From NCBI GenBank assembly GCA_022843805.1, contig JALHMY010000024.1, positions 1 to 64,000 on the forward strand: DNA of 64,000 nucleotides, read 5' to 3'. Below the pieces are notes generated by a model, which saw only the letters and a list, made by a program, of their open reading frames with translations, had not been told where the DNA came from and ran no database searches. This stretch comes from Fuerstiella sp. Lineage in GTDB: Bacteria > Planctomycetota > Planctomycetia > Planctomycetales > Planctomycetaceae. Positions 32,421 to 42,475 of this stretch are shown piece by piece (position 1 is the stretch's first letter; each line of letters opens with the position of its first letter). Both the position numbers and the translations under genes were made by a program.

Positions 32421-34175
32421 ATGCTGTTCCAGGAATCGCTCAGAACAACCTTTCCTTATACTGACTGGCTGCCGTTGCCGCTGCTTTCCATCCATGCGGC
32501 ATTGCTGGTCTTTTCCGCCCACTGCCATTCGCCGGTGTGGGACGAAACTGTCAGAATTCAAGCCGGTTGCATTCACTGGCAAACCGGAGACATCAGTCGC
32601 AATCCAGGGAACCCGCCATTCAATGATCTGATCGCGTCCGCTCCGATCATGCTGTTTGCTAACGTGAACGAGCGGGATGACTTCACCCGGAGATTCCTGA
32701 ATTCCAGTCACGTTGTGAGGTTCGTATTTCTGGGGCGGTTAGCTCTGATTCCGTTTTCGGTGCTGGGTGGCTGGATCTGTTTCGCATGGGCTCGCGATCT
32801 CTTTGGGCGCACAGCAGGTTTGCTGGCACTCCTGCTGTGGTGCTTCGATCCCCTGATCCTTGCGCACGGATCGCTCATCACGGGAGACATGTTTTCCACA
32901 GTGGCGGGAGTCGGTGCGGCCTACTCATTCTGGAAGTGGATGCAGCGGCCGTGCATGTCGGGTGCCGTGGTCTGCGGAATCACTCTGGGGATCGCGCTGC
33001 TTTCCAAATATGTCTGGGTCATCATGCCGTTGCTGTGGCTGACGCTTTGGATGGCGCGGCGGTTTTCCGCTCCGCGTCCGGCTCAATGGCCCTTAGCACG
33101 CCAGATGGTGGTGATGGTCCTGATGTCTTTATACGTGGTCAATGCCGGGTATGGACTTGGGGGATCCTTTCAGCCGCTGGGTGGGTTTAAACTCACCAGC
33201 GAGACTCTTAAGCCGTTTGCGTTTTGGCAGGATGTCCATGCGACGTCCGGACTCGGACGCTGGATGAGACAGATTCCGGTTCCGCTGCCGCGAAACTACA
33301 TCATGGGGATCGATCAGATTGCAAACCATGTGCAGATTCTTCCCATGCGAACGTATGTGCATGGGGAATTCGTTGCCGGGCATGTCTGGTACTTTTACCT
33401 GTATGGCCTGCTGGTGAAGATGCCGCTGGGAACCTGGACGCTGCTGGCCGTCTCGTGTTATGCGAAAATTACGGCACATGATGGTCGTCCCCGAAGCAGT
33501 CATAACGACCTGGCACTGTGGCTACCCGCTTTAACGGTCTTGTGCTTCGCGAGCTGGGTGACATCCTACAAGTTTCTCCGCTACATCCTGCCGATGGTAC
33601 CTTTTGTGTTTATCTGGATGGGCGATGTGGCTGTCTGGGCGAAAGAAGGCGGATTATGGCGAAACTGTGTGGTGTGGGGCGCGCTGGGGTGGTCGGTCGT
33701 CAGCAGCCTGGCGGTTTATCCTCACAGTCTCTCATACTTTAACGAAGCGGCCGGAGGAACACGCAATGGTCATGCCCACCTGCTTGGTCCAAGTTATGAC
33801 TATGGGCAGGACTTCTTTTTCCTGAAGGACTGGATCGAATCACATCCTGAGGCGGAGCCGCTCTATGTGGAGTGTAATAATTGGGTCGATCCCAAAATCG
33901 CGGGCATTCAGTCAACAAGACGAATGCCACGATTCGGCCCCGAAGCGGGGTGGTATGTCCTGAGTACGAATGTGCTGCGGGGTTCGCTGCGGCTGCAGTA
34001 TCCGGTCGAAAGTACCGCCCGGTCGGAATTTCAGTACCTTGAGTCATTCCTTGAAGAGACACCCGTCGCGAGTGCTGGTTATTCGATCCGGATCTATCAT
34101 CTGGAATGCTGGAAGGCGAACGCGATGCGAGCCAGGCTGGGGCTGGAAGCGATCGAATGTGATGGTGCGAAGTAA
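32421..34175 (+). CDS. Glycosyltransferase family 39-like integral membrane protein
   Basis: 584 residues from ATG 32421; the track start at 32388 is less likely. The protein has about ten hydrophobic helices and a periplasmic C-terminal region. The first loop after helix 1 carries WDETVRIQAGCIHW, the acidic (D/E) motif of dolichyl- or undecaprenyl-phosphate sugar transferases (GT39/ArnT superfamily). NPPFNDLIASAPIMLF follows, comparable to the xxxHPPLxxLLxA motif with an unusual NPPF. Later text ARDLFGRTAGLLALLLWCFDPLILAHG and ITGDMFSTVAGVGAAYSFWKW is typical of this fold (the GDMF helix). It would transfer a sugar from a lipid-phosphate donor to protein, lipid or glycan outside the membrane. 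Acceptor unknown. Confidence 0.83.
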   Translation: MLFQESLRTTFPYTDWLPLPLLSIHAALLVFSAHCHSPVWDETVRIQAGCIHWQTGDISRNPGNPPFNDLIASAPIMLFANVNERDDFTRRFLNSSHVVRFVFLGRLALIPFSVLGGWICFAWARDLFGRTAGLLALLLWCFDPLILAHGSLITGDMFSTVAGVGAAYSFWKWMQRPCMSGAVVCGITLGIALLSKYVWVIMPLLWLTLWMARRFSAPRPAQWPLARQMVVMVLMSLYVVNAGYGLGGSFQPLGGFKLTSETLKPFAFWQDVHATSGLGRWMRQIPVPLPRNYIMGIDQIANHVQILPMRTYVHGEFVAGHVWYFYLYGLLVKMPLGTWTLLAVSCYAKITAHDGRPRSSHNDLALWLPALTVLCFASWVTSYKFLRYILPMVPFVFIWMGDVAVWAKEGGLWRNCVVWGALGWSVVSSLAVYPHSLSYFNEAAGGTRNGHAHLLGPSYDYGQDFFFLKDWIESHPEAEPLYVECNNWVDPKIAGIQSTRRMPRFGPEAGWYVLSTNVLRGSLRLQYPVESTARSEFQYLESFLEETPVASAGYSIRIYHLECWKANAMRARLGLEAIECDGAK

Positions 34176-34426
34176 TTCGCCCAGGCTGCCGCTGCATGCG
34201 GTCAGCCGGTCCGTTGAAATGGAGCAGGAACAATGTGCCTGACACGACAAGCACGTCGTGGATCGAAGCACATTCCAGTGCCGATCCTCGTGCTATTTCA
34301 AAGAAGCGATTCTTGTCCTTCAAGCTTTGCTTGCCGTTTGGGTGCAAAGGGGCTGGTCATGGTGATCGGCCCTACGCAGAATCAATCATGAGCACTCGGC
34401 GCTGGCTGCCAGTCTTCCCATGGACT
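34176..34426. other. Non-coding stretch after the glycosyltransferase
   Basis: About 250 bases at the left edge of a 1.57-kb region without a gene. No supported ORF or terminator. Confidence 0.4.
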
Positions 34427-34470
34427 GCGGCAGCCTGCTGCCGCTTTCGAGTCCACAGCCTGCTGTGGAC
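34427..34470. repeat. Two adjacent perfect hairpins
   Basis: GCGGCAGC-ct-GCTGCCGC (34427-34444) and GTCCACAG-cctg-CTGTGGAC (34451-34470). Confidence 0.85.
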
Positions 34471-34524
34471 AACTCCTTTCAACCTGAACATCACGGGCAC
34501 ATGCCCAGCAGGATTTCCCACCCC

Positions 34525-34668
34525 AACCGACCTTGTGTCCAATGGCATGGACTTAGTGTCGCCTTTCGCTCCGCGAAAGTAGCGTTTTCGCTTTTTTTCG
34601 CAGAGCGAAAAACGACTATGGAAGCCCGCACGATGCTTAAGTCCACGGCATTGGACCCTGTGTCGGTT
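34525..34668. repeat. 144-bp foldback element with nested CGCCTTTCGCTCCGCG core
   Basis: AACCGACCTTGTGTCCAATG... (34525-) pairs with ...CATTGGACCCTGTGTCGGTT (-34668). The inner arms are GGCATGGACTTA and TAAGTCCACGGC. The centre is a second hairpin GTCGCCTTTCGCTC / GAGCGAAAAACGAC. The first 21 bases of that core equal the 72-bp element at 19914. Confidence 0.88.
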
Positions 34669-34850
34669 GAGCCCAGGTTTGGCAACTACAGGAGTTGGAT
34701 CAGCCGTCTGAAATCATTGCGCTGAACCTGGATAGTGTAGTTGCCAAACCTGGGCTCCATCGGCACAAGGCCGATGGGGGCCGATAGCAATACCCTTGCA
34801 TCTGTAGTTGCCAAACCTGGGCTCAACCGGCACGAGGCCGGTTGGGGCCG
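34665..34850. repeat. GTAGTTGCCAAACCTGGGCTC repeat, one inverted and two direct copies
   Basis: Copy A (inverted) GAGCCCAGGTTTGGCAACTA ends at 34690. Copies B and C start at 34736 and 34803. B and C continue with CCATCGGCACAAGGCCGATGG and CAACCGGCACGAGGCCGGTTG, so each carries its own small hairpin of different sequence but identical shape (compensatory change). Confidence 0.9.
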
Positions 34851-35147
34851 GGCTGCAGATGATCCCGCAGCAGCGGAAAGTTCTCTTTTTCAAACAACAC
34901 AGAACCGACTGATTCTCCGGCTCGATCTGCAGGCGGTGTGATTGATCCGCGGTTCATATCTAACCGCGGATTTCGCGGATAACGCGGATGGAACAGGGCC
35001 TGCTCAGGGGTGACGCCCACACAGAGATTCGTTAACAGGAATGCTGGACTTCGTCTCACGGAACAAAACGTCGCCTTTGTCCCACTCCCAATTAATCAAA
35101 ACATCACATGGTCTCGTGCACTTCAGTTGTCGTTGAACCTTTTTGAA

Positions 35148-35229
35148 ACCACAGATTACACAGATTTTCACAGATAACAGCGGCGACCGCGTTTGTGTTT
35201 TATCTGTGCCCATCTGTGTTATCTGTGGT
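35148..35229. repeat. ACACAGATTTTCACAGAT dispersed repeat, complete copy
   Basis: 82 bp with terminal inverted repeats ACCACAGAT (35148) and ATCTGTGGT (to 35229). Sub-repeats are ACACAGATTTTCACAGAT on the left and ATCTGTGCCCATCTGTGTTA on the right. The same element is truncated at 29575. Confidence 0.9.
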
Positions 35230-35327
35230 CAAAAAATGCGACTCAAAGACAACTCATTGGTCTGGATCAGCATTCGAGGTTTGTCCGCACCGGTCGCACC
35301 CATGACGTTGCAGACCAAAGGAAGAAT

Positions 35328-35471
35328 TGGCAGAAAAATTTCAGGGCAGAAAAATGAATCGCAGATGACGATCCACGGGATGGCGAAGACTTCACCGTGG
35401 CCGTCGACAACGCTCTGTCACCGAGTTCTTCTGTTTCCCATAAATTTTCTGCCAAAGAAATCTTTCTGCCA
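35328..35471. repeat. Foldback element built from TGGCAGAAAAAT motifs
   Basis: TGGCAGAAAAATTTC plus GGCAGAAAAATG (35328-35356) are matched in inverted orientation by CATAAATTTTCTGCC and AAATCTTTCTGCCA (35439-35471), leaving an 80-nt loop. Confidence 0.82.
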
Positions 35472-35584
35472 ACAAGTCGTCATTTCGCCCGGACAGAAGA
35501 ACTCTGTATGTCTTTCCCTGCGGAACTCGGGACCACCGCGAATCACCCTGTTGCAATTCTACAACGACCCATGTGCGGGAGGAC

Positions 35585-35670
35585 GGACCGACTTTCAACT
35601 GTTCGCGATTGAACAGTTATTGCCGGGTTCGTTCGTTCATTCCTTCGTACGAGTACGAGTACGAGTACGG
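35585..35670. repeat. Hexamer microsatellite element, copy 3
   Basis: The ACCGACTTTCAACTGT...GGGTTCGTTCG flank aligns with that at 28337 and leads into CGTACGAGTACGAGTACGAG, a four-unit TACGAG hexamer run. ORFs reading YEYEYEY arise from it. Confidence 0.85.
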
Positions 35671-35748
35671 GGGGCTGCAAAAACTGGACAATGAGGTGGA
35701 AACCGGCCGTTTGCGGGGCGAGGGGGATTCCATCATTTTCAACCGAAT

Positions 35749-36459
35749 TTACGGTACGTACAGCCGGACGGAAAACATCAGGTTGTGAGATACAAGGTCA
35801 GCGAGGTAGTCGCCGGATGATCCGCCATCCAGCGCGATCGATGCGGTTCCCATGTCAAGAAATCGATATCCAAGGTCGATCTCAAAATTGTCGCTGACCG
35901 GGACGATAAACCCTGCTCCAGCCTGCCATGCAAAATTCGACGCAGTTGTCTCACCGGAAACTACGTTGTCCGTTACTGAAAGATGCATGCCGGCCGCCCC
36001 AATCCCGCCGCCGCCATACAGCCAAAGATGTTCGGCAATCGGAGCGTCGAGCCACAAATTGGCCAGAGTCGACCAGTTATCCGATGACTGTACGTCGTAA
36101 AAGAAGGAGATGGGTCCCGGAGGCCCGGGGAAGCTGTCTGTGACGTATCCCGCATCCTGCCGCCACATTGCTTCAAACTCCGGACGTATGCGGAACGATT
36201 CGTGTTCCTTCATCAATCCAAATGTTCCACCGAAGCCAACATTCGAATCGGTATCGTGATTGGAGTTCGTAAAAAACCCTGCAGTGTTAAAGCCTCCGCT
36301 GTCAAGGTTCGTGAAGGAACCAGTAAAGTTCGCCTGCACATAGGGATTGTAATCCCCAATTCGAAAAACTTCGGTGACCTCAATCGCATCCGCTCGACCG
36401 CTGTTCAGGATGACCAGGACAAGCAAACTCAGCCCGCTCAGTCGCAAATATCCAGGCAC
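35749..36459 (-). CDS. Outer-membrane beta-barrel protein, porin/OmpA-like
   Basis: 236 residues with a signal peptide (MPGYLRLSGLSLLVLVILNSGRADA). The mature protein shows alternating hydrophobic/aromatic strands (GGTFGLMKEHESFRIRPEFE, SNFAWQAGAGFIVPV, FEIDLGYRFLDMG) and ends in SHNLMFSVRLYVP, an OMP-type last strand although ending in Pro rather than Phe/Trp. Gly-rich LWLYGGGGIGAAGMHL is characteristic of the OmpA-like/Opacity transmembrane domain (PF13505 type). Eight strands are likely. The cargo or function is unknown. The stop codon is about 80 bp from a microsatellite element. A 293-bp gap without features separates it from the DUF1501 gene. Confidence 0.82.
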   Translation of the reverse strand: MPGYLRLSGLSLLVLVILNSGRADAIEVTEVFRIGDYNPYVQANFTGSFTNLDSGGFNTAGFFTNSNHDTDSNVGFGGTFGLMKEHESFRIRPEFEAMWRQDAGYVTDSFPGPPGPISFFYDVQSSDNWSTLANLWLDAPIAEHLWLYGGGGIGAAGMHLSVTDNVVSGETTASNFAWQAGAGFIVPVSDNFEIDLGYRFLDMGTASIALDGGSSGDYLADLVSHNLMFSVRLYVP

Positions 36460-36752
36460 TCGATGACTCCTTCTTCCAGTACCAAAAACAGAGCAATCCG
36501 TTAGTGGGAAGATCGTCTGAGGTGCCTGGCTTCATGGTGTGCCGGGGCAGCAAAAGCAGCTGCATTTTCGGTGCAGATTCCATGAGCACCAGATATTCGC
36601 ATATTACGGAAAATCCGTCACACACCGAAATGCTAACGCAGTCCTGGCAGTTGCCCGGAGTATGGGTGTTTCTGCCTGGAGGTTATTCAGACCTGAGTGG
36701 TCAGCACGTGCCTGCAGGTGTATCAATTTCAGTCCAGTGCCGCTGCCCGCTC
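36460..36752. other. Intergenic gap upstream of the beta-barrel gene
   Basis: About 290 bases between two minus-strand genes; presumably holds the beta-barrel gene promoter, but no motif stands out. The plus-strand ORF 36504..37439 is antisense to the DUF1501 gene. Confidence 0.4.
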
Positions 36753-38222
36753 TTAACTGAGAATGTCACGGATAATATTGCCATGGACATCGGTCAGACG
36801 GAAATCACGACCCTGGAATCGATATGTCAGCTGCTCGTGATTCACTCCGAGCGTGTGCAGGATGGTTGCATTCAGGTCGTGGATATGAACGGGCTTGTCG
36901 ACCACGTTGTAGCTGAAATCGTCCGTTTCGCCGTAGACCTGTCCGGCTTTGATTCCTCCGCCAGCCAGCCACATGGTGAAATTGCGAGGATGATGGTCTC
37001 GTCCATAATTGTCGCGAGTCAGCGTCCCCTGACTGTAAACGGTGCGACCAAATTCACCACCCCAGATGACCAGAGTATCATCCAGCATCCCTCGCTGTTT
37101 CAAATCCTTCACCAGTGCGGCACTTGGACGATCCGCCGCAGGAGCCAGCTGTCGAATAGCGCCGGGAAGGCCGCCGTGATGGTCCCAGCCTCGCAGGAAG
37201 ACCTGAGTAAACGGAACTCCGCGTTCTGCAAGACGTCTGGCCAAAAGACAGTTATAGGCAAAAGTACCCGGTTCCTTCACCTCGGGGCCGTACATATCCA
37301 GAACGCTCTGAGGTTCATCCGAGATGTCAGTCAGGTCCGGAACCGATGTTTGCATCCGAAATGCCATTTCATACTGCGAAATTCGGGAAGCAATTTCCGG
37401 ATCACCCACGGTGTCAAGCCGCTGCTGATTCAGTTCTGACAGACCGTCCAGCATTCGCCGACGTGTCGCTGCATCAACTCCGTTGGGGTTGGACAAATAC
37501 AGCACCGGGTCACCGACAGATCGCAGTGCGACACCAGCATGCCGGGTCGACATAAACCCGCTGCCCCAGAGCCGAGAGAACAGCGCCTGCGACTGAGATC
37601 CGCTGGGCATTCTTGAATGCAAAACGACAAATGCCGGCAGATCTCGATTCGGGCTCCCCAGTCCGTACGATACCCATGCGCCCATACTCGGTCGTCCGGG
37701 AATCTGACTTCCGGTCTGAATGTACGTAATGGCAGGGTCGTGGTTGATTGCTTCCGTGTTGACGGTCTTAACAATGCACAGATCATCCACAATGGAGCCG
37801 ATTTCCGGGAGCAGATCGCTGATCCACGTGCCCTGCTGACCGTGCCGTGAAAATCGAAAGACTGATGGCGCGACAGGCAATCGAGTCTGCCCTGAGGTCA
37901 TCGTTGTAATTCGCTGGCCCTGCCGAATACTCTCCGGAAGATCCTTGTCAAAATACTCGTCCAGCTTCGGCTTGTAGTCATAGAGATCAAGCTGCGATGG
38001 AGCATCCGCCATAAACAGCCAGATCACTCGTTTTGCTGTTGGAGGATGATGCAGTCGACTCAGAAGGGCGTCCTCTGACGACTGTTCCGCACCCGCCGCA
38101 TTGCTGGTCAGCAGGCCGGGATTCATGACAGATGCGAGCGCAGCGGTACCAAGACCAGCAGCACTTCGGCCAAAGAAATATCGCCGAGTTTCCTGAAGTG
38201 CGTGTTGCCTGAAAGCATTCAT
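36753..38222 (-). CDS. DUF1501 domain-containing protein, Tat-exported
   Basis: 489 residues. The N-terminus [20 protein letters not shown] is a twin-arginine signal. The rest is a complete DUF1501 (alkaline-phosphatase/sulfatase-like fold): [87 protein letters not shown] and [29 protein letters not shown]. Asp/His positions typical of metal binding are kept (for example GWDHH and GRDHHP). The enzymatic activity of the family is not established. It is 25 bp downstream of the PSCyt1/DUF1549/DUF1553 gene, the standard planctomycete two-gene operon. Predicted to act in the periplasm. Confidence 0.93.
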   Translation of the reverse strand: MNAFRQHALQETRRYFFGRSAAGLGTAALASVMNPGLLTSNAAGAEQSSEDALLSRLHHPPTAKRVIWLFMADAPSQLDLYDYKPKLDEYFDKDLPESIRQGQRITTMTSGQTRLPVAPSVFRFSRHGQQGTWISDLLPEIGSIVDDLCIVKTVNTEAINHDPAITYIQTGSQIPGRPSMGAWVSYGLGSPNRDLPAFVVLHSRMPSGSQSQALFSRLWGSGFMSTRHAGVALRSVGDPVLYLSNPNGVDAATRRRMLDGLSELNQQRLDTVGDPEIASRISQYEMAFRMQTSVPDLTDISDEPQSVLDMYGPEVKEPGTFAYNCLLARRLAERGVPFTQVFLRGWDHHGGLPGAIRQLAPAADRPSAALVKDLKQRGMLDDTLVIWGGEFGRTVYSQGTLTRDNYGRDHHPRNFTMWLAGGGIKAGQVYGETDDFSYNVVDKPVHIHDLNATILHTLGVNHEQLTYRFQGRDFRLTDVHGNIIRDILS

Positions 38223-38247
38223 TTCGATGAATTCCTGTTCCCTTGTA

Positions 38248-41200
38248 CTATTCTCGGGTAATTGTTTCGTCGAGATTCAGCAGGAGGTTGCCCATCATGG
38301 TCATGGTGGCATACTCAACGGCGTCGAGAGTTGCATTTTTGGGCGATGCACCCGTTGCGAGCAGTTTTTCCGCTTCCGGTACACTGGCCTGATAATGTTG
38401 TCGATGACCGTCGCAGACTCGCTGCAGAATCGACTGTTCATGTGGCTCCGGCGATCGTCCGGTACAAAGCCGAAATCCCCAGGCGAGCCGACTGCTGTCA
38501 TTCTCGCCGCCCTCAGTCAGCATCCGTTCCGCAAGTCCGCGGGCCGCTTCCACATACTGTTCATCATTCATCAGCACCAGAGCCTGCAGAGGAGTGTTTG
38601 TCCGAGCACGGCGGGCCACACATGTTTCGCGGGACGGCGCATCGAATGCCATCAGTGAAGGTGGTGGCGATGTTCGTTTCCAGAACGTGTACAGACTTCG
38701 CCGATACAAAGCATCTCCCGCATCCTGCTTGTAGAACTGAGTTGTGCTGCCAACGAAGGCAACCGCTTCCCAAAGGCCGGCAGGCTGATAGGGTTTTACG
38801 CTGCGACCTCCCAGTTGTTCAACCAGCATTCCGCTGATTGCAAGGGCACTGTCGCGCACCACTTCCGCGTCAAGCCGGAATCTCGGACCGCGGGCCAGCA
38901 ACTCGTTTGCAGGATCCGTCTGCAACAACTCGGGACTTACGCGGGAAGACTGTCGATATGTGGCAGAAGTCAGCATCAGTTTATGCAGCTGCTTTATGTT
39001 CCAGCCACTCTCCACAAATTCAACTGCCAGCCAGTCCAGAAGTTCCGGATGAGTGGGCCAGGTTCCCTGGGAACCAAAATCTTCGGCCGTCTTCACAATA
39101 CCGCTGCCGAAAAACTGCTGCCAGAAACGATTGACCGTCACTCGGGAAGTCAGAGGATGCGATGAGTCGGTCAGCCAGCGAGCCAGTCCAAGTCGGTTCT
39201 TTGGTGCGCCGTCAGGAAGTGCCGGAAAAATGGCAGGCACACCTGGCTCAACTTTTTCGCCCGGCTTATTGTACTCGCCTCGCTTCAGTATGAATGTCTC
39301 TCTCGGCTGTGCCAGGTCTTCCATAACCATCGTAACAGGCACGGCGTTATCTGTATCGGTCCGTTGCTTTGTCAGTTCATCCACCTGCTTCTGAAGAGGC
39401 TGAAACGTCAGCCTGATCTGCGGATGCACATTCTGCACAAAGTAATTTCGAATCAGTAGTCTTTGTTCTTCGCTGCGTTTGTCCGTTTCAACTCGAATCG
39501 CATCGCGAACTGGCTGAGGAACGCCCGATTTTTCAAGTGTCTTTTCTGCTGCTTCCCATGCGAGCTGAGATTCAAACGACTGTTCTGCCTGCGGTGTTCG
39601 AGTGCGAATGCCCGCATGATCCCAGTAGACAGTTCCTCCAAACTGAGTGAACGCCCATCCGTTCAGTTCTGAACCTGGCTTCAGGCCGACCGAAGCAGCA
39701 CTGACTTCCAGTCTGACCCATTGGCCGCTCGCGGGCAGATCCCCCAGCCGGCGGTGATTCTCGTTGTCGCCCGAACCCCACTCGATCAGATCTTCACCCC
39801 AGAAGGCCCGATGCTCCCAGCTGCCGTCGTTGAACTGCAGCATAACGGTCCGGGGTGGATTCGCAGGATCGATCCGGCACATGGCGAACAGGACGTCGCC
39901 TTCGCCGATTTTTAAACCTGGAGCGGCTCCTGTGAAGAAATGCTGGCTGAGGCCAGGTGCGGTTCGGCGAGTCGCCTGAGTGCCGGAAAACACAGGGTGC
40001 TCGGGTGCCGTGACAAACTCCCAGGAAGTATCTCCCTGCAGCTGCGCACCAGCAGGTGCGGCATCTTCAATCCAGACAAAATCCTGTGGTTCCGATGCTG
40101 TCACTCCCGGCGGCAAACCTGGATCCGCATATTGTACTTCGGCCAGCGCTGTGGTGATGCGAGCCTGCAGATCAGTAATCTGCTGATTCAATTCCGCCAG
40201 CTTTGTGGTCTGTTCGGGCGAAGGTACCCTGATGACCGGCGGCGGAGCCAGCTGATTTCCATCCATCGCGGCATCTGCGGCCGCATTGTAAAATGCAAAC
40301 AGCTGATAAAACTCTTTCTGAGTCACCGGATCAAATTTGTGATCGTGGCAAACAGCGCAACCGAGAGTCATGCCCATAAAAATTGTGGACATGGTTTCGG
40401 TACGGTCGACGGCGTAACGAACGAACACTTCTTCATTAATGGACCCACCTTCACTTGTCGTCACATTGCAGCGATTAAAGCCGGTGGCAATCTTCTGATC
40501 AATTGTGGAGTCTGGCAGGAGGTCCCCGGCCAGTTGCTCGATGGTAAACTCATTAAAGGGCTTGTTTTGGTTAAATGCGCTGATCACCCATTCACGGTAT
40601 TTCCAGAGTGATCGTTCATTGTCCAGGTGCAGGCCGTGCGAGTCGCCATAGCGAACGAGGTCCAGCCAGTATCGCCCCATGTGCTCACCATATCGGCTGG
40701 ATTCCAGCAAACGGTCGATCAGTCGTTCGTATGCCTGAGGTTCGGAATCGTTAACAAACGCGTCAATCTCCGCCGGCGTTGGGGGTAGTCCGGTCAGATC
40801 AAGAGTTGCCCGCCGAATCAGTGTGACTCGGTCCGCTTCGGGCGAAGCCTTCAGGCCAGCCTTGTCCAGTTTGCCCATTACGAAATGATCGATCGCGTTT
40901 CTGCACCAGTCCGGGTTGCTGACCTGAGGTTGTTCATGCTTCCCGGGACGGATGAATGCCCAGTGGCCCTGGTATTCAGCCCCCTGTTCAATCCACCGTT
41001 TCAGAACATCCACCTGAGCAGAGGTGAGCGTTTTTCCGGTGCTCGCGGGCGGCATCTGGTGGTCGCCGTCCGTGGACGTGACACGACGCAGAAGTTCGCT
41101 CGCCGCAGTATCCCCCGGCACAATTGCGGCGACGCCGGATTCCAGCCTCGCCGTCGCTTCGTCGTGGAGGTCCAGACGCAGGCCTGCCTTGCGTTCCGCA

Positions 41201-41385
41201 GCATCGGGTCCATGGCATTTATAACAGGCGTCCGAAAGGATCGGACGAACCTCGCGGTTATAGTCAACCTTCTCCGCGGACTCCACCACACAACTCAGAG
41301 GCAGAACGAGCCCGGAAAGAGCGTAAAGCCATATTGCAAAAGACTTTCCGCTGAAAAAACAGTGCTTCCAGACGAGCGATCGCAT
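38248..41385 (-). CDS. Planctomycete cytochrome C/DUF1549/DUF1553 protein (PSCyt1-PSD1)
   Basis: A 1045-residue exported protein. A hydrophobic N-terminus ([19 protein letters not shown]) is followed by the PSCyt1 heme motif CYKCHGPD (Cys54-His58) and [31 protein letters not shown]1549 follows (about 150-360: [48 protein letters not shown]-like, [27 protein letters not shown], with a second CxxCH). A linker domain of about 250 residues comes next, then DUF1553 (about 720-1040: [73 protein letters not shown]). The CAVCH motif could hold a second heme. Co-operonic with DUF1501. Function unknown; an electron-transfer-linked role on polymers is often supposed. Confidence 0.94.
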   Translation of the reverse strand: MRSLVWKHCFFSGKSFAIWLYALSGLVLPLSCVVESAEKVDYNREVRPILSDACYKCHGPDAAERKAGLRLDLHDEATARLESGVAAIVPGDTAASELLRRVTSTDGDHQMPPASTGKTLTSAQVDVLKRWIEQGAEYQGHWAFIRPGKHEQPQVSNPDWCRNAIDHFVMGKLDKAGLKASPEADRVTLIRRATLDLTGLPPTPAEIDAFVNDSEPQAYERLIDRLLESSRYGEHMGRYWLDLVRYGDSHGLHLDNERSLWKYREWVISAFNQNKPFNEFTIEQLAGDLLPDSTIDQKIATGFNRCNVTTSEGGSINEEVFVRYAVDRTETMSTIFMGMTLGCAVCHDHKFDPVTQKEFYQLFAFYNAAADAAMDGNQLAPPPVIRVPSPEQTTKLAELNQQITDLQARITTALAEVQYADPGLPPGVTASEPQDFVWIEDAAPAGAQLQGDTSWEFVTAPEHPVFSGTQATRRTAPGLSQHFFTGAAPGLKIGEGDVLFAMCRIDPANPPRTVMLQFNDGSWEHRAFWGEDLIEWGSGDNENHRRLGDLPASGQWVRLEVSAASVGLKPGSELNGWAFTQFGGTVYWDHAGIRTRTPQAEQSFESQLAWEAAEKTLEKSGVPQPVRDAIRVETDKRSEEQRLLIRNYFVQNVHPQIRLTFQPLQKQVDELTKQRTDTDNAVPVTMVMEDLAQPRETFILKRGEYNKPGEKVEPGVPAIFPALPDGAPKNRLGLARWLTDSSHPLTSRVTVNRFWQQFFGSGIVKTAEDFGSQGTWPTHPELLDWLAVEFVESGWNIKQLHKLMLTSATYRQSSRVSPELLQTDPANELLARGPRFRLDAEVVRDSALAISGMLVEQLGGRSVKPYQPAGLWEAVAFVGSTTQFYKQDAGDALYRRSLYTFWKRTSPPPSLMAFDAPSRETCVARRARTNTPLQALVLMNDEQYVEAARGLAERMLTEGGENDSSRLAWGFRLCTGRSPEPHEQSILQRVCDGHRQHYQASVPEAEKLLATGASPKNATLDAVEYATMTMMGNLLLNLDETITRE

Positions 41386-41535
41386 GCGACTTCCTCAGTG
41401 ACGCAGTTTCCGTTGTCGGCGTCATTGACGTGACCCGACCTGTTACCGTCCTTCATTACGACAGATCAGGAGTCAGAAGTCAACGATAAGCCAGCGGGAC
41501 TGAGAAGGTTTGGGCAGGCGGTGCACCAATTCGTG

Positions 41536-42237
41536 TCAGGATTGACTCGCTCGCCACATGACGTACATCATCTCCCGGCAAATCTGTTGACTTCGCTCGT
41601 CGTATGTTGCCGATTCCAGGAGGCTTCCGTCAGATTTCTTTGGATCTTCGTAAGGAATGGCGATGCGTTCGCTGCATCCACTCACCAGCGGGCATGCTTC
41701 GTCGGCCTGCGTACACGTCATAACAGCACAAAAGTCTTTGGATGGGTTGGGCGATTCGGAAAAGACTTTGGAAAAACAGGTGAACGAACGCTGATCCTGG
41801 CGAAAACTGACCTTGTAATGTGGGTTCGCAGCCTTTTCGTCTGCAGCACTCACTTGCAGTCCGGCACGCTGAATTGCCGCCACGGCACGCGGATTAAAGG
41901 CTGTTGCCTCAGTGCCTCCGGACCACGTCTCTACTTTGGGGATGCCGTAGAATTCCGCGGCGGCAAGTGCCCAGATCTGAGCAAGATGGCTGCGGCGGGA
42001 ATTGTGAGTACAAATAAATACCAGGTGAGCCGTTTTGTCTGCATCACTGCAGGCCTTCACATGATCCGCCAGTTCCTGCAGCATCACTTTGCGTTCAGCC
42101 GGAATGTTCTCGAACTCTGCTGCACGCGCCGTCAGATATTTGCTGACTGCAGGAAGCAACTCGGTCGAAGTCTGGGTCGTCACTTCAGTTGAACGGGACA
42201 TGATCAATCCCAGCAGGAACAGGGACAGGAAATTCAT
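41536..42237 (-). CDS. Low-molecular-weight protein tyrosine phosphatase/arsenate reductase-like protein
   Basis: 233 residues. The catalytic P-loop is FICTHNSRRSH (Cys76, Arg82; C-x5-R), and the C-terminal half has TCTQADEACPLVSGCSERIAIPYEDP, where the extra cysteines match a planctomycete/bacteroidete group annotated as protein-tyrosine phosphatase or arsenate reductase. The Asp expected as general acid lies in this DP region (YEDPKK). With ATG 42237 a GGAG precedes at 9 nt, but the first 12 residues (MNFLSLFLLGLI) look like an extra hydrophobic leader. ATG 42201 (MSRSTEVTTQ) gives a plain cytoplasmic enzyme. No arsenic operon gene (arsR, acr3) is adjacent, so arsenate as substrate is unproven. 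Confidence 0.8.
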   Translation of the reverse strand: MNFLSLFLLGLIMSRSTEVTTQTSTELLPAVSKYLTARAAEFENIPAERKVMLQELADHVKACSDADKTAHLVFICTHNSRRSHLAQIWALAAAEFYGIPKVETWSGGTEATAFNPRAVAAIQRAGLQVSAADEKAANPHYKVSFRQDQRSFTCFSKVFSESPNPSKDFCAVMTCTQADEACPLVSGCSERIAIPYEDPKKSDGSLLESATYDERSQQICREMMYVMWRASQS

Positions 42238-42475
42238 TGGATCTGACTCCGGCCGGACGGTGCACGATCGTAAACATCAAATACAGTGTTCTGCTTCCGA
42301 GTGGTTCAACGCTTCCGGTTATTCTTCCAGAGCAAAGCACAATCTCGTGCGGTGCTGAACTCAGCATACGAAAATTCGGGGGCTCTGTCGATTTCCACAG
42401 AAGAAGTCCGTCGTGTGGAAACAGCCGTTACCGCCTTCAGATCATACAGAGTCATCTGTTGCTGACGCCTGACCT

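Noticed and set aside
36504-37439. 311-residue plus-strand ORF
   Set aside because: Antisense to the well-supported DUF1501 gene; composition is typical of a shadow frame.
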